DNA of 7,449 nt from Desulfovibrio sp. (GCA_003525525.1 DQED01000027.1:1-7449), one strand, 5' to 3'; positions 1-7,204 are shown, counted from the stretch's first letter. Program-made: numbers and translations. The notes: generated by a model not told the origin, from the letters alone.

Positions 1-441
1 CGCCAGGCCCTTTTCCGGGAGCGGGCCGCGGCCTGGGCCGGGCTCGTGCGCGACGTCGCGGGCGACATCCTGGCCGGCGCCCTGTCCTCGGGACGCGTGG
101 GGCTTCTCGGGTTTTCCCAGGGAGGGTTTCTGGCTGCCGGCGTCGCCGGAACCGACCCGCGCATCGCCGCCCTGGTCGTTTATTACGGCGGCGTCCCGAG
201 CGTGTTCCGGGATGCCGTCCGGCATCTGCCGCCCCTGCTCGAACTGCACGGCGACGCCGACGCCGTCGTCGCGCCCGCGGAGGGCAAGGCGCTGATCGAC
301 CTGGCCCGGGCATGCGGCGGACAGGCCACGATGCGGGTTTTTCCCGGGGCCGGGCACGGCTTTTCCGGCGAAGACGCCGGGAAAGCGCAAATGATGACCG
401 TGGATTTCCTGCGCCGCCATCTGCTGCAAAACGCCGATTGA
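1..441 (+). CDS. Dienelactone hydrolase-like alpha/beta hydrolase (3' part)
   Basis: The reading frame is open from the first base of the window to TGA at 439-441, giving 146 residues. The true start lies outside the window, so any internal ATG or GTG start would be artificial. The fragment holds a plausible full catalytic triad of the alpha/beta hydrolase fold: a nucleophile elbow GFSQGG with Ser39 (fragment numbering), Asp87 in HGDADAVV, and His119 in GAGHGF. The order and spacing fit the C-terminal two thirds of dienelactone hydrolase family proteins (usually about 220-250 residues). Classical dienelactone hydrolases use Cys as nucleophile. Ser here points to a general esterase or acyl hydrolase of the same superfamily, and the substrate cannot be told. 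No signal peptide can be judged because the N-terminus is missing. It runs in the same direction as folD, 117 bases upstream, and no T-tailed terminator separates them, so cotranscription is possible but not shown. Confidence 0.85.
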   Translation, partial: RQALFRERAAAWAGLVRDVAGDILAGALSSGRVGLLGFSQGGFLAAGVAGTDPRIAALVVYYGGVPSVFRDAVRHLPPLLELHGDADAVVAPAEGKALIDLARACGGQATMRVFPGAGHGFSGEDAGKAQMMTVDFLRRHLLQNAD

Positions 442-516
442 ACGGTGGACGCGGGCAGGCATTGGCGGCTAAGGGAGAAAAGGACGCGCACGCCTTGCGG
501 CCGCACCGGTTTCTGC

Positions 517-537
517 CCGGAAAACCCGCTTTTCCGG
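517..537 (+). promoter_or_regulatory. Perfect hairpin in the folD leader
   Basis: An 8-bp perfect inverted repeat (CCGGAAAA at 517-524 and TTTTCCGG at 530-537) surrounds a 5-base loop. It ends 6 bases before the folD Shine-Dalgarno sequence. No T-run follows on the plus strand (the next bases are CGATGCAAAG), so it does not look like an ordinary intrinsic terminator of the upstream hydrolase gene. It could protect the folD mRNA 5' end after processing, affect access to the ribosome binding site, or be fortuitous. The structure is seen in the sequence; the role is unknown. Confidence 0.4.
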
Positions 538-543
538 CGATGC

Positions 544-550
544 AAAGGAG
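544..550 (+). promoter_or_regulatory. Ribosome binding site of folD
   Basis: AAAGGAG lies 8 bases before the ATG at 559-561. It fixes the folD start at 559 rather than at the in-frame GTG at 445, which would add 38 residues with no resemblance to the family. Confidence 0.85.
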
Positions 551-558
551 AGACAGCC

Positions 559-1440
559 ATGCTTTTGATTGACGGGAAAAAAGTCGCGGCCGAGCTGCGG
601 CTCAAAGTCCGCAACGACGTCGACGCCATCACCCGGGAATGCGGCCGGCCGCCCCATCTGGCCGTCATCCTCGTCGGCGACGACCCGGCCTCCCAGGTCT
701 ACGTGCGCTACAAGGAGAAAGCCTGCGAGGAAGTGGGCATCGCCTCGCGCATCTGGCGGCTCGACGCCGGGACCACGCAGTGCGCCCTGGAGCGCCATAT
801 CACCGAGCTGTGCGAAAGCGACGACATCGACGGCATCCTGCTCCAGCTGCCCCTGCCGCGCGGCCTCGACGCCAACCGCTGCCTGGCGATCATCGACCCG
901 AAAAAGGACGTGGACGGCTTCCACCCGGAAAACGTGGGCCGGCTTTCCATCGGCCTGCCGGGACTCAAGCCCTGCACGCCCTTCGGCGTCATGAAGCTGC
1001 TCGAATACTACGGCCTTTCCCCGGCCGGAAAACAGGCCGTGGTCGTCGGGCGCAGCAACATCGTGGGCAAGCCCATGGCCATGCTGCTCTCCGCGCAAAC
1101 GCCCTTCGGCAACGCCACCGTGACCATGTGCCACTCGCGCACCCCGGACCTCGCGGCCGTGTGCCGCCAGGCCGACCTGCTCGTGCCGGCCATCGGCAAG
1201 CCGAAACGCATCACCCGCGACATGGTCAAGCCCGGCGCGGTCATCGTGGACGTGGGCATGAACCGCCTGCCCGACGGCAAGCTCTGCGGCGACGTGGACT
1301 ACGAAAACGTCCTGGACCTCGTTTCGGCCATCACCCCGGTGCCCGGGGGCGTGGGCCCCATGACCATCGCCACGCTCATGGCCAACACCGTGGAAGCCTT
1401 CCGCTGGCGGCGCGAAAAGCCGCTGTGCCCGGTGGACTAG
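559..1440 (+). CDS. folD: Bifunctional methylenetetrahydrofolate dehydrogenase / methenyltetrahydrofolate cyclohydrolase FolD
   Basis: Cytoplasmic one-carbon enzyme. It interconverts 5,10-methylene-THF and 5,10-methenyl-THF with NADP(H), then methenyl-THF and 10-formyl-THF, feeding purine and formyl-Met synthesis and, in anaerobes, folate-linked C1 routes. The product is 293 residues, close to the usual 280-300. The N-terminal catalytic domain has the Tyr48-x3-Lys52 motif (YVRYK) holding the cyclohydrolase Lys, Gln96 in ILLQLPLP, and Asp119 in KDVDGFH. The Rossmann domain has GRSNIVGKP at 164-172. The family signature PGGVGPMT is at 262-269. No key residue is missing. The start is set by a good Shine-Dalgarno sequence 8 bases upstream. 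The ubiB-like gene follows after 12 bases, implying one transcript. Cofactor choice (NADP versus NAD) is inferred from the family only. Confidence 0.97.
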   Translation: MLLIDGKKVAAELRLKVRNDVDAITRECGRPPHLAVILVGDDPASQVYVRYKEKACEEVGIASRIWRLDAGTTQCALERHITELCESDDIDGILLQLPLPRGLDANRCLAIIDPKKDVDGFHPENVGRLSIGLPGLKPCTPFGVMKLLEYYGLSPAGKQAVVVGRSNIVGKPMAMLLSAQTPFGNATVTMCHSRTPDLAAVCRQADLLVPAIGKPKRITRDMVKPGAVIVDVGMNRLPDGKLCGDVDYENVLDLVSAITPVPGGVGPMTIATLMANTVEAFRWRREKPLCPVD

Positions 1441-1452
1441 GGCCGGGGTCGC

Positions 1453-3129
1453 ATGTTCTCCCTGGCCACCATCCCGCATCTGGCCCGAAACGCCCGGCGG
1501 TTCACGGAAATCGCCGGAGTTTTGGCCAAGTACGGGCTGGCCGAGTTCCTGGCCGCCACGGACACGTCCTTTTTCCGCGGCACGCTCAAGGGGCCGGCCG
1601 GGGCGACGTTGTCGGGGCTCACGCGCGAGGCGCGGCTGCGCCTGGCCATGACCGAACTCGGGGCCACGGCCGTCAAGATCGGGCAGATCCTGTCCACGCG
1701 CCCGGACCTCGTCGGCCCGGAGACGGCGGCGGAACTGGCCAAACTGCGCGAGGACACCGCCCCGGACGCCCCGGAGGTCGTGCGCGCCACCATCGAGGCC
1801 GAACTCGGCGCGCCCCCGGAAGCGCACTTTTCCGCCTTCGAGGAAACGCCCGTCGCCTCGGCCTCCATCGGCCAGGTGCACCGGGCGATCCTCGCCGACG
1901 GGTCGCGGGTGGTGGTCAAGGTGCAGCATGCGGGCATCGAGGAGGACGTGCGCGCCGACCTCGACATCGCCATGGGACTGGCCGAGCTTGCCGAGCGCGG
2001 CATCGTGGAACTGCGCCTGTACCAGCCCCTGGCCGTGGCCGCGGAGATGCGCCGCACCATCCTGCGCGAGCTCGATTTCACGCGCGAGGAGCGCAACCTG
2101 CGCCATTTCGCCGCCAATTTCAGCGGCGACGCGCGCGTGGTTTTCCCGCGCACGTTCCCGGGCCAAAGCGCCAGGCGCGTGCTCACCATGGAGGAGCTCG
2201 ACGGGGAGTCCGTGGCCGCGCTCGCCGCCGCGCCGGCCACGCCCGAGGAGTCCGCGCGCCGCACGCGCCTGGCCAAAAACGCGGCGGACATCTTTCTGGA
2301 GATGATCTTTCGCGACAATTTCTTCCACGCCGACCCGCACCCGGGCAACCTCCTGATCCTGCCCGGCGACCGGCTGGGGCTGCTCGACTGCGGCATGGTC
2401 GGGCGCATCGACGAGCGCACGCGCCGCGCCCTGGAAGACGCGCTCCTCGCCGTGGCCTCGGGCGACGCCGAGGCGCTCACCGAACAGGTCATGCGCCTGG
2501 GGCGCGTGCCGCCGGGGCTCGACAGGCAGGCGCTCGCCGCCGACGTGGAGGAATTCGTCGCCGACTACGCCGGCCAGTCCGTGGGCGCGTTCGACCTGTC
2601 CGGCGCGCTCGGGGACATGGCCGCCCTGGTGCGCCGCCACGGCATCCTGCTGCCGCCGACCGTGGCCCATTTGCTCAAGGTGTTCGTGGTCCTGGAAGGG
2701 GCCTCGCGCCAGTTGCACCCGGGGTTTTCGCTGATCGAGGTCCTCACGCCCTACGCCGCCAAGATCCTCGCCCGCCGCTTCTCCCCGGGCGAGGTGTTTT
2801 CCAAGCTGCGGCGCGGCGCGCGCGACTGGAACGCCCTGTTCGAAACGCTGCCCCGCGACGCCGCCGAGATCCTGCGCCGCGCCCGCGACGGCCGCCTCGA
2901 CGTGCGCCTGGACCACAAGGGCCTGGACGGCACGGTCAACCGGCTGGTCTACGGCATCGTCACGGCGGCGCTGTTTCTCGGCTCGTGCATGCTGCTCGCC
3001 AGCCGCGTGCCGCCGCGGGTTTTCGACGTCTCGCTTTTCGGCGCGCTCGGCTGCCTCTGGGCCATCGTGCTCGGGCTGCGGCTACTGCGCGCCATACGGC
3101 GCAGCGGCGAACTCGGCGGACGCTCGTAA
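1453..3129 (+). CDS. ubiB: UbiB/AarF/ABC1-family atypical protein kinase-like ATPase
   Basis: Membrane-anchored member of the ABC1/ADCK/UbiB family, 558 residues, near the usual 500-560. The family has a protein-kinase-like fold with ATPase activity and supports isoprenoid quinone synthesis. Motifs in order: the KxGQ signature VKIGQ (74-78) in the N-terminal extension that covers the active site; the nucleotide loop ASIGQVH (137-143); Lys156 in VVVKVQH; the catalytic loop HADPHPGN (292-299) with Asp294 and Asn299; and the metal-binding Asp312 in DCGM, the counterpart of the kinase DFG. Two hydrophobic segments at about 498-517 and 525-545 form the C-terminal membrane anchor typical of bacterial UbiB. 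The ATG has only weak purine-rich sequence before it (GGGG at 1445-1448), which fits translation coupled to folD. No GTG, TTG or ATG lies between the folD stop and this ATG. In an anaerobe the quinone would be menaquinone, so its exact role is uncertain and the symbol denotes family only. Confidence 0.9.
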   Translation: MFSLATIPHLARNARRFTEIAGVLAKYGLAEFLAATDTSFFRGTLKGPAGATLSGLTREARLRLAMTELGATAVKIGQILSTRPDLVGPETAAELAKLREDTAPDAPEVVRATIEAELGAPPEAHFSAFEETPVASASIGQVHRAILADGSRVVVKVQHAGIEEDVRADLDIAMGLAELAERGIVELRLYQPLAVAAEMRRTILRELDFTREERNLRHFAANFSGDARVVFPRTFPGQSARRVLTMEELDGESVAALAAAPATPEESARRTRLAKNAADIFLEMIFRDNFFHADPHPGNLLILPGDRLGLLDCGMVGRIDERTRRALEDALLAVASGDAEALTEQVMRLGRVPPGLDRQALAADVEEFVADYAGQSVGAFDLSGALGDMAALVRRHGILLPPTVAHLLKVFVVLEGASRQLHPGFSLIEVLTPYAAKILARRFSPGEVFSKLRRGARDWNALFETLPRDAAEILRRARDGRLDVRLDHKGLDGTVNRLVYGIVTAALFLGSCMLLASRVPPRVFDVSLFGALGCLWAIVLGLRLLRAIRRSGELGGRS

Positions 3130-3152
3130 CTCCCGAGTCCTCCCCTTTGCCC

Positions 3153-3188
3153 AAAAGAAACGGACCCGCCCCCGAAGGAGCGAGCCCG
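3153..3188 (-). terminator. Intrinsic terminator of the hyd operon
   Basis: Read on the minus strand, bases 3188-3177 (CGGGCTCGCTCC) pair with 3172-3161 (GGGGCGGGTCCG) around a UUCG tetraloop (3176-3173) closed by C-G. That is a 12-bp stem with three G-U pairs and no bulge. It is followed at once by TTTCTTTT (3160-3153). On the plus strand the G-U pairs become A-C mismatches, so the structure favours the minus strand. It lies 60 bases beyond the hydA stop codon and is the best candidate for the end of the hydCBA transcript. Confidence 0.85.
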
Positions 3189-3198
3189 CCAGCAGGCC

Positions 3199-3250
3199 CG
3201 CGCGGCGTGCGGACGGTCCCGGACCGCCGCGCGCCGCGCGAGGATTTTTT
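3199..3250 (+). terminator. Intrinsic terminator of the folD-ubiB transcript
   Basis: CGCGCGGCG at 3199-3207 pairs perfectly with CGCCGCGCG at 3232-3240. The inner part continues the stem through a T-G pair (3208/3231), GCGG/CCGC (3209-3212 with 3227-3230), a single bulged A at 3213, and CGGT/ACCG around a 5-base loop (3218-3222). After a 4-base spacer (AGGA) there is T6 at 3245-3250. The T-run is on the plus strand, 70 bases after the ubiB stop, so it should end the plus-strand transcript. Its last two T bases form part of the opposing hydA stop codon (3251-3249 on the minus strand). The 4-base spacer makes it slightly weaker than a textbook case. Confidence 0.75.
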
Positions 3251-5312
3251 ATCCCTTGCCGCAGGTGCAGCCGCAGCCGGCCGTTTGGGCCGTTGGCGGC
3301 AGGGGGTTTTGCAGGTGGCGGTCCAGGGCGGCCAGAACCGATTCCAGGGTGCAGTGGCTGAGCGTCTCGCCCCCGACCTGCACGTTGGGGCCGCTGGCGC
3401 ACTGCTCGTGGCAAAACGACGCCTTGACGACCACGGCGTTTTCCAGGCCCTGATCGATGATGTGCGCGAGCAGGCCGTTTAAGATTTCCTGCGCGCCGCG
3501 CAGATGGCAGCTCGTGCCCAGGCAGACCTGCACCTGGATGCGCGGCTCCTTGGGATCGCCGAGCAGCACCAGGGTCTCGTCGGTGATGCGACGGCGGCTC
3601 TGGTAGCCGGTGTGCAGCAGCTCGTGGGCCTTGTGCCCGCCGATGTCGCCCAGGAACTTGGCGTAGCACTGGTTGACGAAGATGTTGTCCTGGGCCTTGT
3701 GCAGCTGGCGGCCCTTGTCGCTCTTGTACAGGCCCTTGGCGCGGCGCTTGCGCACGGCCAGGTCCAGGTTGACGGGCTGGCCCGCGCCGCCGACGCAGCC
3801 GCCGGGACAGGCCATGACCTCGATCAGGTCGTAGTCGCACTTCCCGGCCTTGACCTTCTCGGCCACGACGCGGGCGTTGGCCAGGCCGTAGACCACGGCC
3901 AGACGCAGGGTCGCGCCGCCGACTTCGATGTTGACCTCGCGCAGGCCCGAATCGCCGCGCACCTCGTTGAAGTCGGTATTGTAGAGGGTCTCGCCCGTCA
4001 CCTTCTCGGCGGCGTAGCGCAGGACGGCCTCGGTGACGCCGCCGGACGCGCCGAAGATCACGCCCGCGCCCGTGCCGAAGCCGAAGGGCATGTCGCGCGA
4101 CTGGGGCTCGAGGTCATTAAAGCGCAGCCCCGCCTGCTCGATCATGCGCGCGAGCTCCTGGGTGGTCAGCACGTAGTCCACGTCCGGGCTGCCGTCTTTG
4201 GCGAACTCGGGGCGGCGCGCCTCGAACTTCTTCGCCGTGCAGGGCATGACCGAGACGATGGCCAGCTTCTTGCGCGGGATGCCCAGCTGTTCGGGCAGCA
4301 TTTCCTTGACGAGCGAGCCGAACATCTGCTGCGGCGAGCGGCAGGAGGACAGGTTCGGCAGCAGTTCCGGGAAGTACTGCTCGGCGAACTGCACCCAGCC
4401 GGGACAGCAGGAGGTGAATTGCGGGAGCTTTTCGCCCCTGGCCTTTCGCGCCAGGAACTCCTCGGCCTCCTCGATGACCGTGAGATCGGCGGCGAAGGTG
4501 GTGTCGTAGACCTGGTCGAAGCCGATGGTCTTCATGGCCGCGACCACGCGGCCCATGATCGGCTCGCCGGCGGGCGTGTTGAAGCACTCGCCGATGCCCA
4601 CGCGCACGGCCGGGGCGATCTGCGCGACCACGGTCACGTCCGGGTCGGCGAGCAGGTTCCAGACGTCCTCGATCTCGGACTTGGGCGTCAGCGCACCGGT
4701 CGGGCACACGCTCGAGCACTGGCCGCAGTTGACGCACTCGACGTCGGCCAGGCCCTTGCCGAAGGCCGGCAGCACCGCGGTCTTGTGGCCGCGGTAGGCG
4801 AAGCCGATGGCCCCGATGCCCTGGATTTCCGAGCACATGCGCACGCAGTCGCCGCACAGCACGCACTTGTTGGGGTCGCGCACGAGCGACGGCGAGGAAA
4901 CGTCCACGGCCACGGGCTCCTGGATGGGCTTGAAGCGCACCTGGGACACGCCGAGCTTGCGCGCGATCTCCTGGAGCTTGCACGCGCCGTTGCGGAAGCA
5001 GGTCGGGCAGCTCTGGTCGTGGTTTGCCAGCAGCAATTCCACGGCGATCTTGCGGATCTCGCGCAGCTCCTTGGTGTGGATGCGGATCTCCATGCCCGGC
5101 TCCGGGGGCGTCGAGCACGCGCCCATGATGCCGCGGTTTTTCACTTCCACCAGGCACAGCCGGCAGGCGCCGTAGACCGAGAGGTCGGAGTGGTAGCAGA
5201 AGGTCGGCAGGTCGATGCCGACCTTGCGGATGAGTTCGAGCAGGTTGCGCTCGCCTTCGATGGGAACGACCTTGCCGTCGATGACGACCGAGTTTTCGGT
5301 ATTCTTGGCCAT
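3249..5312 (-). CDS. hydA: [FeFe]-hydrogenase catalytic subunit HydA (group A3) with C-terminal [2Fe-2S] domain
   Basis: Catalytic subunit of a soluble NAD(P)-linked, probably electron-bifurcating hydrogenase (2 H+ + 2 e- = H2); 687 residues. Modules in order: N-terminal [2Fe-2S] (C39, C50, C53, C66); His-Cys [4Fe-4S] (H98, C102, C105, C111); twin [4Fe-4S] (C150/153/156/160 and C193/196/199/203); H-cluster domain with L1 TSCCPGW (C302, C303), L2 MPCTAKKFE (C358) and L3 MACPGGCVGGAGQP (C502, C506); small-subunit domain at about 520-572 ending HELLHTGY. The proton-path residues known in Clostridium CpI are matched at E282, E285, R289 and S322, all offset by 3. A thioredoxin-like [2Fe-2S] domain follows (C597, C602, C634, C638), then a tail with CxCxC (680-684). 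HndD of D. fructosovorans (585 residues, from memory) lacks this extension; Thermotoga HydA has a comparable one. The ATG at 5312 is chosen because GGAGGG precedes it and it follows the hydB stop by two bases. No Tat or Sec signal, so cytoplasmic. Confidence 0.95.
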   Translation of the reverse strand: MAKNTENSVVIDGKVVPIEGERNLLELIRKVGIDLPTFCYHSDLSVYGACRLCLVEVKNRGIMGACSTPPEPGMEIRIHTKELREIRKIAVELLLANHDQSCPTCFRNGACKLQEIARKLGVSQVRFKPIQEPVAVDVSSPSLVRDPNKCVLCGDCVRMCSEIQGIGAIGFAYRGHKTAVLPAFGKGLADVECVNCGQCSSVCPTGALTPKSEIEDVWNLLADPDVTVVAQIAPAVRVGIGECFNTPAGEPIMGRVVAAMKTIGFDQVYDTTFAADLTVIEEAEEFLARKARGEKLPQFTSCCPGWVQFAEQYFPELLPNLSSCRSPQQMFGSLVKEMLPEQLGIPRKKLAIVSVMPCTAKKFEARRPEFAKDGSPDVDYVLTTQELARMIEQAGLRFNDLEPQSRDMPFGFGTGAGVIFGASGGVTEAVLRYAAEKVTGETLYNTDFNEVRGDSGLREVNIEVGGATLRLAVVYGLANARVVAEKVKAGKCDYDLIEVMACPGGCVGGAGQPVNLDLAVRKRRAKGLYKSDKGRQLHKAQDNIFVNQCYAKFLGDIGGHKAHELLHTGYQSRRRITDETLVLLGDPKEPRIQVQVCLGTSCHLRGAQEILNGLLAHIIDQGLENAVVVKASFCHEQCASGPNVQVGGETLSHCTLESVLAALDRHLQNPLPPTAQTAGCGCTCGKG

Positions 5313-5314
5313 GG

Positions 5315-7204
5315 CTAGATTCCCTCCACCGCGCCGAACTTGCAGGCCGCCGCGCACGCGCCGCATTTGACGCAAAGCCCCTCGTCGATGCGGTGGGGCT
5401 GTTTTTTCTCGCCCATGATGGCCCCGACCGGACAGGCTTTCACGCACAGGCGGCAGCCCTTGCACACGGCGGGGTTGATGCTCGGACGGGCGAGCGCCTT
5501 GCAGCGCCCGGCCCGGCAGCGCTTCTCGAAGACGTGCTCCTCGTATTCCTTGCGGAAATGCTTGAGCGTGGAGAGCACGGGGTTGGGCGCGGTCTTGCCC
5601 AGGCCGCAAAGCGAGCCGATCTGCACGGCGTGGCCGAGGGTTTCGAGCAGCTCGAGGGTCTCGGCCGTGCCCCGGCCTTCGATGACGTCGTCAAGCAGCG
5701 CCAGCAGCTGCTTGGTGCCCTCGCGGCACAACACGCACTTGCCGCAGGACTCGCGCTGGGTGAATTCCATGAAGAAGCGGGCCACGGAGACCATGCACGT
5801 CTTCTGGTTCATGACGACCAGGCCGCCGGAACCGACCATGGCCCCGACGGAGCGCAGGGAATCGAAATCGAGGGGCAGGTCGAGCAGGTCCGGGGTCAGG
5901 CAGCCGCCCGAGGGGCCGCCGATCTGCACGGCCTTGAACCCGGCCTTGTCGATCAGGCCCCGGTCGTCGGTGACGCCGCCGCCGATGTTGAGCACGATCT
6001 CGCCCAAGGTCGTGCCGAAGGGCACTTCGATCAGGCCCGTGTTGCAGACGTGGCCGGTGAGCGCAAAGGTCTTGGTGCCCGGGGACTTCTCGGTGCCGCA
6101 CTCGCGGTACTTGGCCGCGCCGCCCATGACGATGCGGGGCACCTGCGCCAGGGTTTCGACGTTGTTGATGACCGTGGGCTTGCGCCACAGGCCCTTTTGC
6201 GCCGGAAACGGCGGCTTTGGCGCGGGCATGCCGCGCCGGCCCTCGATGGAGGCCATCAGCGCCGTTTCCTCGCCGCACACGAACGCGCCGGCCCCTTCCA
6301 TGACTTCCAGGCGGAAGGACTGGCCCGAGCCGAAGAGGTCGTCGCCGAGGAACCCGGCGGCCTCGGCGTCGGCCACGGCCTGGCGCATGCGCCGCACGGC
6401 CAGGGGATATTCGGCGCGCACGTAGATGTAGCCCTCGTCCGCGCCGATGCCCCGGGCGGCGATCATCATGCCCTCGATGACGCAGTGGGGGTTGCCCTCC
6501 ATGACGGAACGGTCCATGAACGCGCCCGGGTCGCCTTCGTCGCCGTTGCAGATGACGTATTTCTTGGCGTTGTCCTGGACGCGGGCGGCCTCCCATTTGC
6601 GGCCGGTGGGGAAACCGCCGCCGCCGCGGCCGCGCAGGCCCGATGCGGCAATGACGTCGCACACGGCCTTGCCGTCCATCTCGGCAAAGGCCTTGCGCGC
6701 GGCCGCGTAGCCGCCGTGGGCCACGTATTCCCTGATCTCGTCGGGATCGATGAAGCCGCATTCCTTGAGCACGCTGCGGTGCTGGCGCTGGTAGAAGGGA
6801 ATCTGGTCCGGGCCGAGGCACTTTTCCCGGGTGCGCGGCTCGACGTAGAGCAGGCGCTCCACGGGTTCGCCCCGCAGCAGGGTGAGGTTCACGATGTCCG
6901 GGACATCCTCCTCGCAGACCTTCGTATAGAGGATGTTCTCGGGCAGGATGGTGACGAGCGGCCCCATCTGGCAAAAGCCCTGGCAGCCGCTGTGGGAGAC
7001 GCGCACGCCGTCGCCGTGGCCTTCGGGCCTAAATTCCAAAACGACGTCGAGGCCGGCGGCGGCCATCTGTTTTTCCAGGGCGGCGAGCACCTTTTTGGAG
7101 CCGTTGGCCACGCAGCCGGTGCCGGCGCACACGATCACCCGGCGCACGCCCGCCTGCGCGGCGGTTGCGGGGGCGACGGCGGAATCCTGAATGGGACCTT
7201 CCAT
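5315..7204 (-). CDS. hydB: Hydrogenase flavoprotein subunit HydB (NuoF-like, FMN and Fe-S clusters)
   Basis: NAD(P)(H)-reacting flavoprotein of the HydABC complex and the proposed bifurcation/entry site; 629 residues, close to Thermotoga HydB. Domains: a thioredoxin-like [2Fe-2S] module (C26, C31, C74, C78), the counterpart of the separate HndB subunit in Hnd systems; a NuoF 51-kDa core with the glycine-rich stretch GLRGRGGGGFPTGRKWE (189-205), NGDEGDPGAF (220-229) and GAGAFVCGEETAL (304-316) for FMN and nucleotide binding; an SLBB-like region; a NuoF [4Fe-4S] site (C487, C490, C493 and C533); and a C-terminal two-cluster ferredoxin (C581/584/587/591 and C611/614/617/621). All ligands are intact. 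The ATG at 7204 overlaps the hydC stop by one base and has AAGGAG 8 bases upstream. Stop TAG is at 5317-5315. Whether NAD+ or NADP+ is used cannot be told by eye. The alternative family name is HndC. Confidence 0.95.
   Translation of the reverse strand: MEGPIQDSAVAPATAAQAGVRRVIVCAGTGCVANGSKKVLAALEKQMAAAGLDVVLEFRPEGHGDGVRVSHSGCQGFCQMGPLVTILPENILYTKVCEEDVPDIVNLTLLRGEPVERLLYVEPRTREKCLGPDQIPFYQRQHRSVLKECGFIDPDEIREYVAHGGYAAARKAFAEMDGKAVCDVIAASGLRGRGGGGFPTGRKWEAARVQDNAKKYVICNGDEGDPGAFMDRSVMEGNPHCVIEGMMIAARGIGADEGYIYVRAEYPLAVRRMRQAVADAEAAGFLGDDLFGSGQSFRLEVMEGAGAFVCGEETALMASIEGRRGMPAPKPPFPAQKGLWRKPTVINNVETLAQVPRIVMGGAAKYRECGTEKSPGTKTFALTGHVCNTGLIEVPFGTTLGEIVLNIGGGVTDDRGLIDKAGFKAVQIGGPSGGCLTPDLLDLPLDFDSLRSVGAMVGSGGLVVMNQKTCMVSVARFFMEFTQRESCGKCVLCREGTKQLLALLDDVIEGRGTAETLELLETLGHAVQIGSLCGLGKTAPNPVLSTLKHFRKEYEEHVFEKRCRAGRCKALARPSINPAVCKGCRLCVKACPVGAIMGEKKQPHRIDEGLCVKCGACAAACKFGAVEGI
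5322..5327 (-). promoter_or_regulatory. Ribosome binding site of hydA
   Basis: On the minus strand GGAGGG lies 9 bases before the hydA ATG (5312-5310), inside the last codons of hydB. It decides the hydA start. The longer open frame further upstream is only antibiased sequence within hydB. Confidence 0.85.

Noticed and set aside
517..537. Terminator for the upstream hydrolase gene
   Set aside because: The hairpin is good, but no T-run follows it on the plus strand (CGATGCAAAG), so it was described as a leader hairpin instead.
445..558. In-frame GTG extension of folD
   Set aside because: The added 38 residues do not resemble the FolD N-terminus, whereas the ATG at 559 has AAAGGAG at ideal spacing and gives the normal family length.
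442..558. Sigma-70 or sigma-54 promoter for folD
   Set aside because: TTGGCG and TTGCGG stretches occur, but none has a credible partner box at the right distance, and no TGGC-N-TTGC sigma-54 pattern was found.
540..572. Ten-codon open frame (ATG at 540) overlapping the folD start, a possible leader peptide
   Set aside because: No Shine-Dalgarno sequence precedes it; the preceding bases are the right arm of the hairpin. It most likely arises by chance.
469..2916. Long open frame of about 815 codons on the minus strand opposite folD and the ubiB-like gene
   Set aside because: It is antisense to two well-supported genes and its product is His/Gly/Arg/Ala-rich low-complexity sequence. GC-rich third positions remove stop codons from the opposite strand.
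639..3482. Open frame of about 947 codons on the plus strand, running through folD, the ubiB-like gene and into hydA
   Set aside because: It is a different frame of verified genes, extremely rich in Arg, Ala, Gly, Pro and His, with no recognisable domain. It crosses both terminators.
3504..5318. Plus-strand open frame of about 604 codons opposite hydA
   Set aside because: It mirrors hydA almost exactly and is rich in Ala, Leu, Val, Asp and His, as expected of the antisense of a GC-biased gene. No start signal or motif was seen.
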